From Hyphomicrobiales bacterium (lineage in GTDB: Bacteria; Pseudomonadota; Alphaproteobacteria; Rhizobiales; Aestuariivirgaceae), in NCBI GenBank assembly GCA_025356765.1, contig JANXRO010000117.1, forward strand, positions 1 through 8,448: DNA of 8,448 bases, in the 5' to 3' direction. A program made the position numbers and the translations under genes. Of the stretch, positions 5,194-8,448 are shown one piece after another; the stretch's first letter is position 1, and each line of letters starts with the position of its first letter. The notes beneath the pieces were generated by a model. That model was not told the DNA's origin. It saw only the letters and a program-made list of their open reading frames with translations, and did not search any database.

Positions 5194-6501
5194 ATGACAA
5201 ACGCATTAAGATTGGGAATTGCAGGCCTTGGAACCGTGGGTGTTGGGGTGCTCGACATCTTGGCTAAACATGGTGAAGCGATCGCCGCGCGCGGTGGAAA
5301 GCCTGTAAAAGTAACAGGCGTTTCCGCGCGCAACAAAACTAAACCGCGCGGCAATCATAATCTTTCCCACCTCGAATGGCATGATGATCCTGTCGCTCTG
5401 GCCAAATCTGCGGGCATTGATGTTTTTATTGAATTGATCGGTGGAGAAAGCGGCCCCGCGAAAGAAGCTGTTGAAGCGGCCATCGCTTCGGGCAAACACG
5501 TCATCACCGCCAACAAGGCCTTGCTGGCCCACCATGGCGTAGCACTTGCAAAAGCTGCCGAAGCAAAAGGTGTTGCGCTGAATTTTGAAGCCGCTGTTGC
5601 CGGCGGCATTCCGGTCATCAAGGCTTTGCGTGAAGGGCTTGTAGGAAATACACCAAAGCGCGTGTTTGGCATTATGAATGGCACGTGCAATTACATCCTG
5701 ACCAAAATGGGTGAGGAAGGCAGAAGCTTTGAAGATGTTTTGAAAGAAGCACAGGAACTGGGCTATGCCGAAGCTGATCCCACCTTTGATGTGGGTGGCT
5801 TTGACACCGCGCATAAGCTTGCCGTGTTAACCTCATTGGCATTTGGCACCGAGGTGAACCTAGCCGCCATTAAAATTGAAGGCATCGAAAATGTGGCTCT
5901 GGCCGATATTCGCAATGCCGCAGAGCTTGGCTACAAAATCAAACTTTTAGGCGTTGCGGTGAACTATGATTCCGGCATCGAACAGCGCGTTCACCCCACG
6001 TTGATCAAACGCGGCTCACCCGTTTCTGAAACTGATGATGTGTTTAACGCCATTGTGGTGAAGGGAGATTTTGTCGGAGATCTGGTGCTTGAAGGCCGTG
6101 GTGCTGGTGCCCACCCGACAGCATCGGCCGTTCTTTCTGATATTGTCGATATTGCGCGTGGCAATTTCCGCCCCACGTTTGGTGTGCCAGCGGCCATGCT
6201 TAAAAAATACAAAGCATCGTCGCCCCGCGCCCATGAAGGTGGCTTTTACGTGTCGCTTGATTTGCACGACAGGCCGGGCGCCGTTGCTGCCATTGCGACA
6301 ATTCTGGCCGATGAAAAAATTTCAATCGAAAGCATTGTCCAACACGGCAAAACTGATTCTTCAGCGCCGCGCGCCAAGGCCCAGTTCATTCTCATCACCC
6401 ATGATACGCTTGAATCATCATTGAAAAAAGCCATGGAGAGAATTGAAAAAGACGGCCATGTGGCTGGCACGCCAAGGGTCATCCGCATTGAACGATTCTA
6501 A
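5194..6501 (+). CDS. hom: Homoserine dehydrogenase with C-terminal ACT domain
   Basis: This 435-residue enzyme (EC 1.1.1.3) reduces L-aspartate 4-semialdehyde to L-homoserine with NAD(P)H, the branch step toward threonine and methionine. The start is set by AGGAAG (5182-5187), 6 nt before the ATG. The N-terminal Rossmann domain shows G8-I-A-G-L-G-T-V-G16. 'TANKALLA' (105-112) supplies K108, and 'GTCNYILTKM' (163-172) is a family signature. 'EADPTFDVGGFDTAHKL' (193-209) contains the catalytic D204 and K208. 'GRGAGAHPTASAVLSD' (301-316) ends the catalytic domain. Residues about 350-430 form the ACT domain, which in this family mediates feedback control by threonine. Length is typical for the monofunctional enzyme; no aspartokinase is fused. 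It is first in a likely operon with recJ, whose start overlaps its 3' end. No amino-acid leader peptide or attenuator is visible upstream. Identification is very sure. Confidence 0.97.
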   Translation: MTNALRLGIAGLGTVGVGVLDILAKHGEAIAARGGKPVKVTGVSARNKTKPRGNHNLSHLEWHDDPVALAKSAGIDVFIELIGGESGPAKEAVEAAIASGKHVITANKALLAHHGVALAKAAEAKGVALNFEAAVAGGIPVIKALREGLVGNTPKRVFGIMNGTCNYILTKMGEEGRSFEDVLKEAQELGYAEADPTFDVGGFDTAHKLAVLTSLAFGTEVNLAAIKIEGIENVALADIRNAAELGYKIKLLGVAVNYDSGIEQRVHPTLIKRGSPVSETDDVFNAIVVKGDFVGDLVLEGRGAGAHPTASAVLSDIVDIARGNFRPTFGVPAAMLKKYKASSPRAHEGGFYVSLDLHDRPGAVAAIATILADEKISIESIVQHGKTDSSAPRAKAQFILITHDTLESSLKKAMERIEKDGHVAGTPRVIRIERF

Positions 6502-8275
6502 CGCCGCCTTTTTAAACATCACACGTTCGGCCAAAGGCCAGCGTTGGCAGGCCAGATTGCAAGATCAACGCCTGGCCCAAACGATCGCCGAAAAGCATGA
6601 TCTGCCAGAAATTTTGGGCCGCGTCATGGCCGCACGCGGCGTTGGCCTTGATGAGGTTGAAAACTATCTCAATCCCACTTTGCGGGGATTAATGCCCAAG
6701 CCATCAGCTTTGCTGGATATGGAAAAAGGTGCTGCGCGTTTGGCCCAAGCCATCATTGCGCAGGAAAAAATCGGCATTATCAGTGATTATGATGTCGATG
6801 GCGTTTCATCCGCTGCTCTTCTTTTGCGCTTTCTTCGCGCTGTGGGCCATGATGCTTTGGTCTATTTGCCAGATCGCCTCACCGAAGGTTATGGGCCTAG
6901 TGAAAAGGCCGTGTCATCATTGAAAGAGCAGGGGGCAGAACTGTTACTCACATTGGATTGCGGTGTTCTTTCGCATGATCCTTTGGCCCACGCTGCTGAG
7001 ATTGGCTTTACCACAATCATTGTTGATCATCACCAAGCGGGTGTTGATCTGCCCAAAGCCTTTGCCGTGATCAACCCAAACCGCCAAGATGATGTATCTG
7101 GCCAAGGGCATCTGTGTGCCTGTGGTGTTGTGATGATTCTGATCGCTGCAACCAACAAACATTTGCGCGAACTTGGACATTATAAAACCAACCCTGAACC
7201 CAACATGTTGCAATGGCTTGACCTTGTGGCTTTGGCCACCATTTGCGATGTGGTTCCGCTCAAAGGCCTCAATCGGGCCTATGTAACCCAGGGCCTCAAG
7301 GTTATGGCGCGGCGCGACAATCTTGGAATTTCAGCACTGTGCGATGTGGGCGGCGTGAAACGCAAACCAGACACTTATTCGCTTGGTTTCATCCTTGGCC
7401 CGCGCATCAATGCAGCTGGCCGTGTGGGCCACGCTGATGAAGCGCTTGCCCTTCTTACAACGCAAGACAAAGGTGATGCTTCTGCCTTGGCGCAGAGCTT
7501 GAATGACTTGAACCGCCATCGTCAAGCCGTTGAACTGCGCGTGGTTGATGAAGCTATCATCCAAGCCGAAGCGGCGTTGGGTCAAGCCAAAAAGCCCAGT
7601 GTTCTGGTGGTTGCTGCCGAAAGTTGGCACCCCGGCGTGGTGGGCTTGGCCGCTTCAAGGTTGAAAGATCGTTATGGCATTCCAAGCCTCGTTCTTGCGA
7701 TGAACAAGGCCATGCAAACGTCCACCGGGTCTGGTCGCTCAATTATCGGCGTTGATCTGGGCCACGCTGTGCGCGCTGCATTGGAGCAGGGCCATATTGT
7801 CAAAGGCGGTGGCCATGCGATGGCTGCTGGCTTAACATTGAAAACGTCAAATCTCGGCTCATTCCGCCAATTCATGGAAGAAACCCTCAGCGCCAAAGTG
7901 GATGAGAATCGCGAAACGTCGCTTCTTGTTGATGGCGCATTAACAGCAGGCGGCGCAACGCTGGATTTGATAGAGCTTTTGGAACAGGCCGGCCCCTATG
8001 GCTCTTCCAATCCTTCCCCCATGTTTGTTTTTCCCGCGCATAAAATTATCTATGCAGACCGCGCGGGAACAGATCACATCCGCTGCACCCTTGTGGCCAG
8101 TGACGGCACCAAACTCAAAGCCATCGCTTTTCGCGCCTTGGGAACAGAACTTGGAGAGTTGTTGCTGTCAGAACGAAGCCATCCCATTCACGTTGCAGGA
8201 AAGTTGGTAGCCGATGAATGGGGCGCAAAGCGTGTGCCCAGCCTGCAAATCGAAGACGCGGCTGCAATGGCTTAA
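6488..8275 (+). CDS. recJ: Single-stranded-DNA-specific exonuclease RecJ
   Basis: RecJ is a cytosolic 5'-3' single-strand exonuclease of recombination and repair. I prefer the TTG at 6488 (595 residues) because AAGGG (6474-6478) lies 9 nt before it and the protein then begins NDSNAAFLNITRSAKGQRW, the usual alphaproteobacterial N-terminus. Upstream in-frame options are ATG 6458 and TTG 6443, the latter 4 nt after GGAG. Positions below count from 6488. DHH-family metal motifs are DYDVDG (100-105), DCG (157-159) and DHH (180-182). GPRINAAGR (304-312), SWHPGVVGLAASRL (379-392) and the DHHA1 motif GGGHAMAAG (440-448) follow. About 480-590 is the C-terminal OB-fold domain. All metal-binding acids and histidines are present. 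It overlaps hom by 14 bp with the preferred start, pointing to translational coupling. glpX, which I recall between hom and recJ in relatives, is absent. Identification sure; start uncertain. Confidence 0.94.
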   Translation: MNDSNAAFLNITRSAKGQRWQARLQDQRLAQTIAEKHDLPEILGRVMAARGVGLDEVENYLNPTLRGLMPKPSALLDMEKGAARLAQAIIAQEKIGIISDYDVDGVSSAALLLRFLRAVGHDALVYLPDRLTEGYGPSEKAVSSLKEQGAELLLTLDCGVLSHDPLAHAAEIGFTTIIVDHHQAGVDLPKAFAVINPNRQDDVSGQGHLCACGVVMILIAATNKHLRELGHYKTNPEPNMLQWLDLVALATICDVVPLKGLNRAYVTQGLKVMARRDNLGISALCDVGGVKRKPDTYSLGFILGPRINAAGRVGHADEALALLTTQDKGDASALAQSLNDLNRHRQAVELRVVDEAIIQAEAALGQAKKPSVLVVAAESWHPGVVGLAASRLKDRYGIPSLVLAMNKAMQTSTGSGRSIIGVDLGHAVRAALEQGHIVKGGGHAMAAGLTLKTSNLGSFRQFMEETLSAKVDENRETSLLVDGALTAGGATLDLIELLEQAGPYGSSNPSPMFVFPAHKIIYADRAGTDHIRCTLVASDGTKLKAIAFRALGTELGELLLSERSHPIHVAGKLVADEWGAKRVPSLQIEDAAAMA

Positions 8276-8279
8276 CGAT

Positions 8280-8304
8280 TGCCGATATAAAATAAGTGTC
8301 GGTA
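8280..8304 (+). other. Imperfect hairpin after recJ, possible weak terminator or 3' end structure
   Basis: Bases 8280-8288 can pair with 8296-8304 in 9 bp, including three G-U pairs, around a 7-nt A-rich loop. No T-run follows, so it is not a standard intrinsic terminator. It begins 5 bp after the recJ stop and could simply protect the 3' end or be chance. Confidence 0.25.
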
Positions 8305-8334
8305 TGTCGCATCTTATGATGTGCCTCAGAGCAC

Positions 8335-8363
8335 TTGCAATCCCAACCGAACCTTTATATAGA
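8335..8363 (+). promoter_or_regulatory. Sigma-70-type promoter for tRNA-Glu
   Basis: TTGCAA (8335-8340), a 17-bp spacer and TATAGA (8358-8363) stand just before the tRNA. Transcription would begin near 8370, only a few bases upstream of the mature 5' end. The TATAGA box is the same as in the hom promoter candidate. Confidence 0.55.
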
Positions 8364-8372
8364 CCGCGCAAG

Positions 8373-8447
8373 GCGCCCTTCGTCTATCGGTTAGGACGAC
8401 AGCCTTTCACGTTGTAAAGACGGGTTCGACTCCCGTAGGGCGCACCA
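8373..8447 (+). tRNA. tRNA-Glu (anticodon UUC), CCA end encoded
   Basis: The cloverleaf closes fully. The acceptor stem is GCGCCCT (8373-8379) with AGGGCGC (8437-8443). The D stem is GTC/GAC (8382-8384 and 8395-8397). The anticodon stem is ACAGC/GTTGT (8399-8403 and 8411-8415, one G-U pair) with loop CTTTCAC and anticodon TTC at 8406-8408. The T stem is ACGGG/CCCGT (8420-8424 and 8432-8436) with loop TTCGACT. The variable loop is 4 nt. Discriminator A8444 is followed by encoded CCA (8445-8447). The CTTTCAC loop and CGTCTATCGGTTAGGA D-arm are typical of bacterial tRNA-Glu. It decodes GAA and GAG, and also serves tetrapyrrole synthesis in organisms using the C5 route. The window ends one base later. 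Confidence 0.96.
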
Positions 8448-8448
8448 T

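Noticed and set aside
5206..5814. Minus-strand frame of 202 residues opposite hom
   Set aside because: It is a shadow of the hom codon pattern. It is rich in Phe, Cys and His, with no recognisable motif.
1..8448. CRISPR array, insertion sequence, integrase, toxin-antitoxin or phage genes
   Set aside because: No spaced repeats, no terminal inverted repeats with a transposase, and no protein of these families in any frame I read.

Overview
This window looks like chromosomal DNA of an alphaproteobacterium, probably a member of or close to the Hyphomicrobiales (Rhizobiales). The pointers are an S9 protein with an alanine-rich N-terminal extension and the C-terminus KARRRFQFSKR, a class I PHA synthase near homoserine dehydrogenase and RecJ, and a tRNA-Glu with an encoded CCA end. 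Every gene has a housekeeping or plausible host role. I see no transposase, integrase, phage gene, CRISPR array or plasmid function.

Layout. Positions 1-852 (minus strand) hold a small exported protein of unknown function followed 11 bp downstream by the start of a CoA-binding (YccU-like) gene that runs off the left edge. A short region (853-1073) carries candidate divergent promoters. On the plus strand follow rplM-rpsI (1074-2040), closed by a strong intrinsic terminator (2060-2090). Next come a secreted DUF1906/Rv2525c-like glycoside-hydrolase-fold protein (2102-3076) and a 48-residue single-span membrane protein (3175-3321). The stop codon of the latter overlaps that of the convergent phaC (3318-5129, minus). 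phaC and hom (5194-6501, plus) diverge from a 64-bp gap in which hom's likely promoter overlaps the 5' end of phaC. recJ (about 6488-8275) overlaps the end of hom and is probably translationally coupled to it. A tRNA-Glu(UUC) with its own promoter fills the right edge (8373-8447).

How it works together. rplM-rpsI is the usual L13-S9 ribosomal operon. hom feeds threonine and methionine synthesis, recJ serves recombination and repair, and phaC makes polyhydroxyalkanoate storage polymer. From memory, in many Hyphomicrobiales phaC diverges from an aminotransferase-hom-glpX-recJ run; here the aminotransferase and glpX are absent and hom and recJ overlap. The least ordinary part is the short stretch between rpsI and phaC. 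It holds a secreted DUF1906 protein with a strongly cationic insertion and an unannotated small membrane protein with a strong ribosome binding site that could be masked by a leader hairpin. I found no clear evidence of a wholly new multi-gene system.
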